In this document: in pieces, positions 15,663-23,172 of the stretch
Position numbering within the stretch: position 1 is the stretch's first letter
How the letters are laid out: each line of letters begins with the position of its first letter
NCBI GenBank assembly: GCA_900753165.1
Contig: CAADYC010000061.1
Span: forward strand, 1 to 32,288
Direction: 5' to 3'
DNA from: Clostridia bacterium
GTDB lineage: Bacteria; Bacillota; Clostridia; TANB77; CAG-508
Length of the DNA: 32,288 nt
Translations under genes and position numbers: made by a program
Notes under the pieces: model-generated
What the model saw: only the letters and a program-made list of their open reading frames with translations
Databases searched by the model: none
Told to the model about the DNA's origin: nothing

Positions 15663-15732
15663 ACTTCGCTACATTTATTGACATTTTAAAGCTTTTAATT
15701 TTTGATGTCAAACACTGTAACTTTGCTACATT
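15663..15732 (-). promoter_or_regulatory. XRE gene promoter with paired operator-like repeats and a palindrome
   Basis: On the minus strand TTGACA (15711-15706), 17 bases and TAAAAT (15688-15683) form the promoter. It is bracketed by direct repeats ACTTCGCTACATT (15663-15675) and ACTTTGCTACATT (15720-15732), which differ at one base. TTGACAT (15678-15684) and ATGTCAA (15705-15711) also form a perfect inverted repeat about the promoter. This layout suits repression by the XRE protein. Confidence 0.6.
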
Positions 15733-16075
15733 CATATCATTAAATTTTATAACAATAATATATCATTTAACTTATAAGTTTTGAAGTAACAAAAAGAGAA
15801 AAATAAACTAATAAATTAATTGAAACCTAAAATATTGAAAGAATATTGTCAAAGAATGTAATAATTTGAAATATTAGAAATATATATATAAGAAAATGAA
15901 AGAAAAAACATGAAAAAAAGAGAAAAAGAAAGAAAAAATAAATAAAATTGACGAAAATTATCATTAATAACTAGAAAAAAAAGGAAAAAATACCAAACAA
16001 GGTATACATAATTTGAAAATGGAGAGAATATATAGTATAATAAAAAATGTTCGCGCTTAAAAAATAAAAAGGAGA
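15733..16075. other. Non-coding A+T-rich intergenic region with M23 promoter
   Basis: No gene is seen on either strand. It is rich in A on the plus strand. A candidate promoter, TTGAAA (16013-16018), 17 bases, TATAAT (16036-16041), serves the M23 gene. A small inverted repeat, TACC-AAACAA-GGTA, lies near 15991-16004 just upstream of it. Nothing else is recognised. Confidence 0.5.
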
Positions 16076-17038
16076 GTGGATTTTATTAGTATAAAAAAAT
16101 TTAAATTTTATACAAAAGAAACAATAAAATTTTTAAATATTACTTTAATAGCAATTGGTTTTATAATTGCACTAATATTAATTAAATATAAACCAATGTA
16201 CGAAGTAAAAATTTCAGGAGAAGAAATTGGATATGTAGAAAACAAAAAAGCAATTAATGAAACATTAAAAAATAATATAGAAAATTACAATAATAAAAGT
16301 GTAGAAAATATTCAATTAAATAAAAATCCAGAATATGAATTAAAATTAGTAGAAAGAACACAAGAAAATAACAAAAGCGAAGTAATAGTTGCATTACAAA
16401 ATGAATTGGAAATAACATATAAATATTATGAAATATCTCATAATGGTGAAAATATAGAAAAAGTTGAAGATAAAGAAACAGCAGACAAATTAGTAGAAGA
16501 TATAAAAAAAATGTCATCTGAAGAAATAGATTTGGAAGTTAATGAAAAAACGACTGAAGATGTTCAAGAATTGAATACAAGTACATTAGAAATTGCCGAA
16601 CAAAATGTAATAGAAAAATTGAATATAAAAACAGAAACAGAGATAACAAATATAAATGGTATTAAAATAGCAACATTACCAGTTTCTGGAACAATTTCAT
16701 CAAGATATGGAGTTAGCAGTAGTATCAGGTCATCAAGACACACAGGATTAGATATAGCAGCAAGCAAAGGAACACAAATAAAAGTAGTTGCAGATGGAAC
16801 TGTTACCTCTGCAGAGTACAGTGGCTCATATGGGTATTTAGTAAAAGTAGACCATGGAAATGGTTTAGAAACATGGTATGCACATACAAGTAAAATGTAT
16901 GTAACAAAAGGACAAAAAGTAAAAGCAGGAGATGTTATTGCTTTAGTAGGTAGTACAGGAAATTCAACAGGACCACACTTACATTTTGAAATAAGAATAA
17001 ATGGAGAACATGTAAATCCACAAAACTATTTATATTAA
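16076..17038 (+). CDS. Membrane-anchored M23 (LytM-type) metallopeptidase
   Basis: A 320-residue protein with a short basic head, one membrane segment at about 22-40 (LNITLIAIGFIIALILI), a Glu/Lys/Asn-rich extracellular region of about 160 residues beginning VKISGEEIGYVENKKA, and a C-terminal M23 domain from about 205. The zinc motif is H222-x-x-x-D226 (HTGLD) and H301-x-H303 (PHLHFE), with another His in WYAHTSKM; all are intact, so it should cut peptidoglycan cross-bridges. The architecture resembles SpoIIQ- or division-type LytM proteins, but that is inference. The start is uncertain: GTG 16076 is immediately after AAAGGAGA, too close for normal initiation; ATT 16085 is better spaced. Confidence 0.88.
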   Translation: MDFISIKKFKFYTKETIKFLNITLIAIGFIIALILIKYKPMYEVKISGEEIGYVENKKAINETLKNNIENYNNKSVENIQLNKNPEYELKLVERTQENNKSEVIVALQNELEITYKYYEISHNGENIEKVEDKETADKLVEDIKKMSSEEIDLEVNEKTTEDVQELNTSTLEIAEQNVIEKLNIKTETEITNINGIKIATLPVSGTISSRYGVSSSIRSSRHTGLDIAASKGTQIKVVADGTVTSAEYSGSYGYLVKVDHGNGLETWYAHTSKMYVTKGQKVKAGDVIALVGSTGNSTGPHLHFEIRINGEHVNPQNYLY

Positions 17039-17046
17039 AACTATAT

Positions 17047-17085
17047 CAAAAGAGTATACTTTATATAAAAAAGTATGCTCTTTTA
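17047..17085 (+). terminator. Terminator after the M23 gene
   Basis: AAAAGAGTATACTT pairs with AAGTATGCTCTTTT with one G-U pair around an A+T loop; the T-run is included in the 3' arm. Confidence 0.7.
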
Positions 17086-17188
17086 TAAAGTAAAAAGTAT
17101 TTTTTATAAAATAAATGTAAAAAAATGGAAAAAGGAAGTATAATATAAATATTGCAGCTAAAAAGCTTTATAGAAAAGGAGAATGACT

Positions 17189-17713
17189 ATGTACAAGAAA
17201 GAAGAATTTGAGGAAATATTAGAAGAAATAAGCAAAATTAAAAATGAGCGGATTCAGAAAATTTTAAGAAGCCTCTTATTAGAAGTAACCGAAAACAACA
17301 AAAATGTAAAAGAATCAAGAAACAATGTCATTTATAAAAGTAACGAAGAAAAATTGAAAGAAAGAAAAATCTTTGAAGAAGTAACCAAAATAATAAATGA
17401 AATTGGAATGCCCGCAAATTTATTAGGATACAAGTATATAAGAGAAGGAATAAAAGAAGTTATATTGGAGCCAGAAAAAATACAACATGTAACAAAAGTT
17501 TTATATCCATCAATAGCAAAGAAATTTGGAACAACACCAAGTAAAGTTGAACGTGCAATAAGACATGCAATAGAAGTTGCATGGTTCAAAGGCAATATAG
17601 AAATTTGTAATACACTATTTGGGTATTCTGTGGACTTAAAAAAAGGAAAACCAACTAATTCGGAATTCATTGCAAACATAGGAGATAAAATAAGATTTAA
17701 ATTTAATATGTAA
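17189..17713 (+). CDS. Spo0A C-terminal DNA-binding domain protein lacking the receiver
   Basis: A 174-residue protein. ATG 17189 is chosen because AAAAGGAG (17174-17181) is seven bases upstream; ATG 17183 is too close. Residues from about 60 match the Spo0A effector domain: EVTKIINEIGMPANLLGYKY, REGIKEVILEPE, TKVLYPSIAKKFGTTPSKVE, RAIRHAIEVAWFKGNI, LFGYSV and KGKPTNSEFIA, including the helix-turn-helix and sigma-contact region. Classical Spo0A is about 260 residues, with a phosphoacceptor receiver first; here that is replaced by about 60 charged, probably coiled-coil residues with no acidic pocket. DNA binding therefore cannot be controlled by the usual phosphorelay. The gene is monocistronic, with TATAAT at 17139-17144 and its own terminator. 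Confidence 0.88.
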   Translation: MYKKEEFEEILEEISKIKNERIQKILRSLLLEVTENNKNVKESRNNVIYKSNEEKLKERKIFEEVTKIINEIGMPANLLGYKYIREGIKEVILEPEKIQHVTKVLYPSIAKKFGTTPSKVERAIRHAIEVAWFKGNIEICNTLFGYSVDLKKGKPTNSEFIANIGDKIRFKFNM

Positions 17714-17720
17714 TTCTCCA

Positions 17721-17757
17721 AAAGAAAGAATCTTGAAAAAGTTTCTTTCTTTTTTTA
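17721..17757 (+). terminator. Terminator of the Spo0A-like gene
   Basis: AAAGAAAGAA (17721-17730) pairs with TTCTTTCTTT (17743-17752), followed by more T. Confidence 0.75.
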
Positions 17758-17770
17758 TACTCTAGGAAAG

Positions 17771-17787
17771 TTATCATAGTATGATAA
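17771..17787. promoter_or_regulatory. Palindrome upstream of adhE, candidate operator
   Basis: TTATCAT-AGT-ATGATAA is a perfect 7+7 inverted repeat about 55 bases upstream of the adhE -35. A half-like ACTATCATTAACT follows at about 17803-17815. It does not match the Rex consensus (TTGTTAA...TTAACAA) well. Confidence 0.4.
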
Positions 17788-17841
17788 AGTTATACGCCAC
17801 TAACTATCATTAACTAAAGAAGTTCAATTTAAAAAAATAAG

Positions 17842-17869
17842 TTGACAAATTTTTCTAATAATATATAAT
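17842..17869 (+). promoter_or_regulatory. Promoter of adhE
   Basis: TTGACA at 17842-17847, 16 bases, TATAAT at 17864-17869: both hexamers are perfect, consistent with high expression of a major fermentation enzyme. Confidence 0.75.
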
Positions 17870-17905
17870 AAAAAAGGATAAAATAAATACCAAGGAGGAA
17901 GTCTT

Positions 17906-20506
17906 ATGGCAGAAAATTTAGAAGAAGAAAAAATACAAAAGATGATAGACGAATTAGTTGCAAAAGCCAAAAAAGCATCAGAAGAATACTTAAAACTAGA
18001 CCAAGAACAAGTAAATAACATTGTAAAAGCAATGTCAATGGCAGGACTAGAACATCATATGGAACTTGCAAAAATGGCAGTAGAAGAAACAGGAAGAGGA
18101 ATATATGAAGACAAAATAACAAAGAACATGTTTGCAACAGAATATATATACCACAGTATTAAAAACGAAAAAACTGTTGGAGTAATAAACGAAAATGACG
18201 AAGAAGGATATCTAGAAATAGCAGAACCAGTGGGAATAATTGCAGGGGTAACACCAGTAACAAACCCAACATCAACAACAATGTTCAAATCAATAATATC
18301 TGCAAAAACTAGAAATGTAATAATATTTGGATTCCATCCATCTGCACAAAAATGCAGTTCAGAAGCGGCAAGAATTTTAAGAGATGCGGCAGTTCAAGCA
18401 GGTGCACCAGAAAACTGCATATTATGGATAGAAGAACCATCAATAACAGCAACAAGATTATTAATGAATCACCCAGATGTAAACTTAATATTAGCAACAG
18501 GAGGAACAGGAATGGTACGCTCAGCATACTCATGCGGAAAACCAGCACTAGGAGTAGGCCCAGGAAATGTACCTTGTTATATAGACAAAACAGCAAAACT
18601 AAAAACAGCAGTAAACGATTTAGTATTATCAAAATCATTTGATAATGGAATGATATGTGCATCTGAACAAGCAGTATTAGTAGATAAAGACATATATCAA
18701 GAATTTGAAAAATTGATGAGAGAATCTGGATGCTACTTTGTAAATCCAGAAGAAAAACAAAAATTGCAAAATTCAATGTTTGAATATACAGAAGAATATG
18801 GATATAAACTAAAATCACACGTGCCAGGTCAATCACCATATACAATTGCAAAAGAAGCAGGATTTGAAGTCCCAGTAGACACAAAAGTAATAATTGTATA
18901 TGAAGAAGGAATTGGAAGAGAATATCCATTTTCAAAAGAAAAACTAAGTCCAGTTTTAACATATTACATTGTTGAAAATGAAGAAGAAGGAATTACAAAA
19001 GCAGAAAGATTATTGGAATTTGGAGGACTTGGACATTCAGCAGCAATTCACAGTGAAAATCAAGACACGATTTTGAAATTTTCAGAAACTTTAAAAGCAG
19101 GAAGAATAATAGTAAACTCACCATCAACACATGGAGCAATAGGGGATATTTATAACACAAATATGCCATCACTTACATTAGGATGTGGCTCATTTGGAAA
19201 AAATTCAACAACAGCAAATGTGTCATCAGTAAACTTAATAAATATTAAAAGAGTTGCGAAAAGGAGAGTTAATATGCAATGGTTTAAAGTTCCAGAAAAA
19301 ATATATTTTGAAGCAGGTTCAATAGCATACTTAGAAAAAATGCCAGATATAGAAAGAGCCTTTATAGTAACAGACCAAGGAATGGTCAAATTAGGATATG
19401 TAGATAGAATCTTATATCATTTAAGAAAAAGACAACAATATGTACATTCAGAGATATTTAGTGATGTAGAACCAGACCCATCATTTGATACAATTAAAAA
19501 AGGTGTAGAACAGATGAACAGTTTTAAACCTGATGTAATAATAGCAATAGGTGGAGGAAGCCCAATGGATGCAGCAAAAGGAATGTGGCTATTTTACGAA
19601 CATCCAGAAGCAGATATTGAAGGACTAAAATTAAAGTTTATGGACATTAGAAAACGTACTTACAAATTTCCTAAATTAGGAGAAAAAGCAAAAATGGTAG
19701 CAATACCAACAACATCAGGAACAGGTTCAGAAGTAACATCATTTGCAGTAATTACAGACAAAGAAAAAGACAGAAAATATCCACTTGCAGATTATGAATT
19801 AACACCAGATGTTGCAATAGTAGACCCAGACTTAGTTATGAGCCTTCCAAAATCTGTAACAGCAGACACAGGAATGGATGTATTAACACACGCACTAGAG
19901 GCATATGTATCAAATATGGCATCAGACTATACAGATGGTTTAGCAGAAAAAGCAGTAGAATTAGTAATTAATTATTTAGAAAAAGCATATAATGATGGAA
20001 GTGATAAACTAGCAAGAGAAAAAATGCATAATGCAAGTACAATTGCAGGAATGGCATTTACAAATGCATTTTTAGGAGTTAGCCACTCAATTGCACATAA
20101 AATAGGTGCAGAGTTCCATTTACCACATGGTAGAATAAATGCAATATTATTACCATATGTTGTAAAATACAATGGAAGCAAACCATCAAAATTCGTGTCA
20201 TTCCCTAAATATGAATACTATATTGCAGACGAAAAATATAGCAATTTAGCAAAAAAATTAGGGTTAAAAGCAGACACAGTAGAAGAGGGCGTAAATAGTT
20301 TAGTAGAGAAAATAAAGGGATTAAATGAAAGTTTAAATATTCCAAAATCTTTTAAAGAGGCAGGAATTGACGAAAAAGAATTTTTGGCAAAAATTGATAT
20401 TCTTGCAGACAGAGCATTTGAAGATCAATGTACAACAGCAAACCCAAGAGTTCCATTAGTTTCAGAAATAAAACAAATACTATTAGATAGTTATTATGGG
20501 AAATAA
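17906..20506 (+). CDS. adhE: Bifunctional acetaldehyde-CoA/alcohol dehydrogenase (AdhE)
   Basis: An 866-residue enzyme converting acetyl-CoA to acetaldehyde and then ethanol with NADH, regenerating NAD in fermentation; AdhE assembles into spirosomes. The N-terminal aldehyde dehydrogenase half (about 1-440) has catalytic C251 in GMICASEQ, with PVTNPTSTTMFKS and ILATGGTGMV. The C-terminal iron-dependent alcohol dehydrogenase half begins near 457 (QWFKVPEKIYFE), with GGGSPMDAAKGM, TSGTGSEVTSFAV, and metal-site motifs TADTGMDVLTHALEAY and SHSIAHKIGAEFHLPHG. The length is normal and both halves look intact. ATG 17906 follows AAGGAGG. Downstream, nine bases separate it from an unknown, interrupted gene. 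Confidence 0.97.
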   Translation: MAENLEEEKIQKMIDELVAKAKKASEEYLKLDQEQVNNIVKAMSMAGLEHHMELAKMAVEETGRGIYEDKITKNMFATEYIYHSIKNEKTVGVINENDEEGYLEIAEPVGIIAGVTPVTNPTSTTMFKSIISAKTRNVIIFGFHPSAQKCSSEAARILRDAAVQAGAPENCILWIEEPSITATRLLMNHPDVNLILATGGTGMVRSAYSCGKPALGVGPGNVPCYIDKTAKLKTAVNDLVLSKSFDNGMICASEQAVLVDKDIYQEFEKLMRESGCYFVNPEEKQKLQNSMFEYTEEYGYKLKSHVPGQSPYTIAKEAGFEVPVDTKVIIVYEEGIGREYPFSKEKLSPVLTYYIVENEEEGITKAERLLEFGGLGHSAAIHSENQDTILKFSETLKAGRIIVNSPSTHGAIGDIYNTNMPSLTLGCGSFGKNSTTANVSSVNLINIKRVAKRRVNMQWFKVPEKIYFEAGSIAYLEKMPDIERAFIVTDQGMVKLGYVDRILYHLRKRQQYVHSEIFSDVEPDPSFDTIKKGVEQMNSFKPDVIIAIGGGSPMDAAKGMWLFYEHPEADIEGLKLKFMDIRKRTYKFPKLGEKAKMVAIPTTSGTGSEVTSFAVITDKEKDRKYPLADYELTPDVAIVDPDLVMSLPKSVTADTGMDVLTHALEAYVSNMASDYTDGLAEKAVELVINYLEKAYNDGSDKLAREKMHNASTIAGMAFTNAFLGVSHSIAHKIGAEFHLPHGRINAILLPYVVKYNGSKPSKFVSFPKYEYYIADEKYSNLAKKLGLKADTVEEGVNSLVEKIKGLNESLNIPKSFKEAGIDEKEFLAKIDILADRAFEDQCTTANPRVPLVSEIKQILLDSYYGK

Positions 20507-20515
20507 GGTGATAAG

Positions 20516-21796
20516 GTGAAAATAACAGATAGAATAAAAAATAAAATAAATGAAATTCAAAACAGAAATAATCCAGAATCAATAGCAGGAAATGTTGCAG
20601 ATGCATATTTGGAAAGAAAAGAAAATAAAGAAAAAGACCCAATGGACCATACTGCAGACGAAATAATGCAAACATTAAAAAAGAATCCAGATAAAAGAAA
20701 AGATATATTGGCAAAAATAATTGATAACAAAAGAATACCAGAAGAAATGCTTCCAAAAATAGCAACAAGAATTTCAAAGGACCCTGAAATACCAGATAGT
20801 GTAATACCAGCAGCAGTAAACAGGGCAGATACAAGCATATCAATAGAATCTATTAATAATATAATAGAAAATGGAGAAGTAAATGCAAGAGACAGAATTG
20901 AATTAATAAAACAGGCAGAAGATATAAAAAGCAAAAAAGAAGGAATAAAAAGTGAGTTAAAAAGATTATATAAGGACTGTAAAATAAAAAGAGATGCCGA
21001 AGTTACAGAAAGAATAGATGAAATAACAAAAATTCTAAAAAAAGAAGATATAGATAAAGACATACAAGGGTGGATACAGACAGTAATTGCTAAAAAAATG
21101 GCAGAAAATTTTTATAGTGACACAAAACAGGGAACAAAGATATTTACATTTACAACAATTGAACCAATAGAGGATATGATAGAAAAAGATATAGTAACAT
21201 CAGTGGAAAAAGAATATAAAAAAATAGAGGAAGAAAGAGAACCTAAAAGTGGAAGATTTAATAAATAAGAATTTGAAGAACAACTATATATAGAATTAGG
21301 AAAACAGATAGGAAGAAGATATGAAAAACGTGGAGTGTTTGTTGTCCCTCAATCAGATAATATAAAAAAAATGAGTGAAGAAGAAAAATTAAAATTTATA
21401 AAAACTATTCAAACAGAAGCAAAGAAACCACTAACTAAAAACGAAATTATAGATATAGATGAACAAATAAGAGGAATTTCAGATGGATTACAATTAAAAG
21501 AAGGTACAATAATAAAAGCAATAAAAGAACTTCCTAAAGATGGTAAAAATGATAAAATAGATATGTTTACAGAAATTTTGCAAGACGAAAAATTATTTGA
21601 AACAATAAAAGAATTAAAAGAAAGTGGATTACTAGAAAAATTAAAAAGTATGCCAATAGAAAAAAGAGAAAAAACAATGGAAGCAATAAATAGCACAATA
21701 AATAAAAGAGAAAAATACAAGGTTGCTAAAAATACACCACATATAAAAGGTGCTAAATTTAGTAGTCAACCAACAATAGATGGAGAAGAAAAATAA
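20516..21796 (+). pseudogene. Unknown helical gene interrupted by one in-frame stop
   Basis: The frame starts at GTG 20516 behind AAGGTGAT, nine bases after adhE, and runs 250 codons to TAA 21266-21268. The same frame then stays open without a break to 21796: EFEEQLYIELGKQIGRRYEK, then RGVFVVPQSDNIKK and on to SSQPTIDGEEK. There is no ribosome site or ATG right after the stop; the first candidate start is GTG 21335, inside continuous coding-like sequence. So this is best read as one gene of about 426 residues with a nonsense codon (AAA TAA GAA). The protein is charged, helical, rich in Lys/Glu/Ile and without signal or membrane segments. I do not recognise a family. Readthrough or two separate proteins are the alternatives. 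Confidence 0.6.
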
Positions 21797-21812
21797 TTTT
21801 ATAATAATTGTC

Positions 21813-22016
21813 AAATTATATCTCTATACCTTTTTAAAGTTATTTGTTTGATTGGAATGAAAAATAGAACTTATTTCTAAAAAATATGAGGAATGTTCAC
21901 GGTAAAAGGCAAATGCCTTTAAGCATGAGTGAAAGAGGCTCATATTTTTTAGTTATAAGTTCTTTTTAAATGAAATGAAGAAAATAACTTTAAAAAGGTA
22001 TAGAGATATACAATTT
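21813..22016 (+). repeat. Long inverted repeat (about 78-bp arms) with structured 48-base loop
   Basis: This fills most of the 386-base gap between the interrupted gene and the alarmone synthetase. The left arm 21813-21890 and right arm 21939-22016 are complementary along almost their whole length (e.g. TATCTCTATACCTTTTTAAA with TTTAAAAAGGTATAGAGATA; CTAAAAAATATGAG with CTCATATTTTTTAG), with the mismatches mostly in the middle. The loop holds GAATGTTCACGG, a small hairpin AAAGGC-AAAT-GCCTTT, and GCATGAGTGAAAGAGG; TTCAC and GTGAA can pair. It could be a non-autonomous mobile element, a structured RNA or an oversized terminator. The rest of the gap to 22182 shows only A-rich sequence and a weak promoter (TTTACA at 22048-22053). 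Confidence 0.75.
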
Positions 22017-22182
22017 AAAAAATATAAAAAACAAGTTCACACAAAATTTACACAAAAAATAACATTTGGGAATAATATAAAAATAAAATACCCATATAAT
22101 ATAAATATAAAAATATGGGAGCAGTAAAATTGAAAATTAAATAATAATCAATTAAAAGCACCAAAGAAAGGTGGAAAACCAA

Positions 22183-22833
22183 ATGAAAGAAAACAAAGAA
22201 CTACAAAAAATTGAAAATATAATGGAGATAGAAATACCAATAGACACAAAAAGCAAAGAATTTGAAAAAGTAATGTTTATATATCAGGTTGCATTAAAAG
22301 AAATAAACACAAAACTAGAAATATTAAAAGATGAATTCAAACTATTTTATGAATACGATTTAATAGACCACATAAACACAAGAATAAAATCACCAGAAAG
22401 TATTACGAAAAAAATGAAAGATAAGAGTTTACAATATACATACAAAGAAATGATAAAAAATATTAATGATATTGCAGGAATAAGAGCAATATGTCCAATT
22501 CAAAAAGATATATATTCAATAAGAAATTTAGTTACAAAAATACCCGGAATAAAAGTACTAAAAGAAAAAGATTATGTAAAAAATCCTAAAAAGAGTGGAT
22601 ATTCAAGTTATCATATGATTCTTGAAGTTCCAATTACATTGTCACAAAATTTAATATATGTAAAAGTAGAACTTCAAATAAGAACATTAGCAATGGATTT
22701 TTGGGCAAGTATTGAACACAAAATGAAATACAAACCAGATAAAGAAGTTACTAAGTCAACTTCAAAAGAACTTGTTCAATGTGCAAAAATTGTGAATAAG
22801 CTAGATAATAAAATGATGATTTTAAATACATGA
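22183..22833 (+). CDS. Small alarmone synthetase (RelA/SpoT-domain GTP pyrophosphokinase, RelQ/SasB type)
   Basis: A 216-residue single-domain enzyme expected to make (p)ppGpp from ATP and GDP/GTP. Motifs are ITKKMKDKS near residue 70, NDIAGIRAICPIQKDIY, KNPKKSGYSSYHMILEV and VELQIRTLAMDFWASIEHKM, the last being the classical synthetase signature with catalytic Glu in E-x-Q. There is no hydrolase (HD), TGS or ACT domain, so it is not a long RSH protein. ATG 22183 is used because AAAGGTGG is eight bases upstream; GTG 22171 lies within that ribosome site. It sits alone between two large fold-back elements. Confidence 0.92.
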   Translation: MKENKELQKIENIMEIEIPIDTKSKEFEKVMFIYQVALKEINTKLEILKDEFKLFYEYDLIDHINTRIKSPESITKKMKDKSLQYTYKEMIKNINDIAGIRAICPIQKDIYSIRNLVTKIPGIKVLKEKDYVKNPKKSGYSSYHMILEVPITLSQNLIYVKVELQIRTLAMDFWASIEHKMKYKPDKEVTKSTSKELVQCAKIVNKLDNKMMILNT

Positions 22834-22852
22834 AATAATTTGTATATTAATT

Positions 22853-23043
22853 ATAAAGTTGCAGTATTATAGATGTTTTTTGTAACTTTCGAATGTGACT
22901 GAAATAGTGTTACAAATTCTTAAGTAAATGTTCTAAAGGGTCCTGTATTCAGGTATTGTTAGAATATTTACGTTAGAATTTGTTAACGTTATGTAGGGGA
23001 AGCAAGAAAGTTACAAAAAACATTTATAATACTGTAACTTTAT
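22853..23043 (+). repeat. Large nested fold-back element, copy A
   Basis: This fills most of the 339-base gap between the alarmone synthetase and dnaG. Outer arms 22853-22889 and 23007-23043 are 37 bases each and nearly perfect (AGTATTATAGATGTTTTTTG against CAAAAAACATTTATAATACT). Inside, GTTACAAATTCTTA (22909-22922) pairs imperfectly with TTAGAATTTGTTAAC; then GTAAATGTTCTAA (22924-22936) pairs with TTAGAATATTTAC (22959-22971), capped by CCTG-TATT-CAGG (22942-22953). Unpaired CGAATGTGACTGAAATAGT and TTATGTAGGGGAAGCAAG face each other. The core recurs at 32200-32288. From 23044 to 23172 I see only A+T-rich sequence and the dnaG ribosome site. Confidence 0.8.
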
Positions 23044-23172
23044 GATACATATTAATAATAAATTATAACAAAAATTTATAGGTCAATATTTTTTAAAAAA
23101 GTAAGAAGGATTTATGTAAAATAGGTCGAATATTATATATAAGTATGTTTATTTGAAAGAAAGAGAGGAAAA

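Noticed and set aside
18352..18642. A 96-codon open frame inside adhE on the same strand
   Set aside because: It is in another frame of a clearly coding, conserved gene and has Arg/Ser/Asn-rich shadow composition.
18309..18962. Long minus-strand Leu/Phe-rich open frames, here and opposite many other plus-strand genes
   Set aside because: They are reverse-strand shadows of A-rich coding sequence (TTT/TTA/CTT codons), with no ribosome sites; none has a conserved motif.
20516..21796. A known function for the adhE-linked gene (for example a microcompartment or redox partner)
   Set aside because: No motif supports any family; only its position next to adhE would suggest it, which is not enough.
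22853..23043. Reading fold-back copy A as a simple terminator or CRISPR fragment
   Set aside because: The helices are far too long and nested for a terminator, there is no T-run after the structure, and there are no regularly spaced repeats as in CRISPR.
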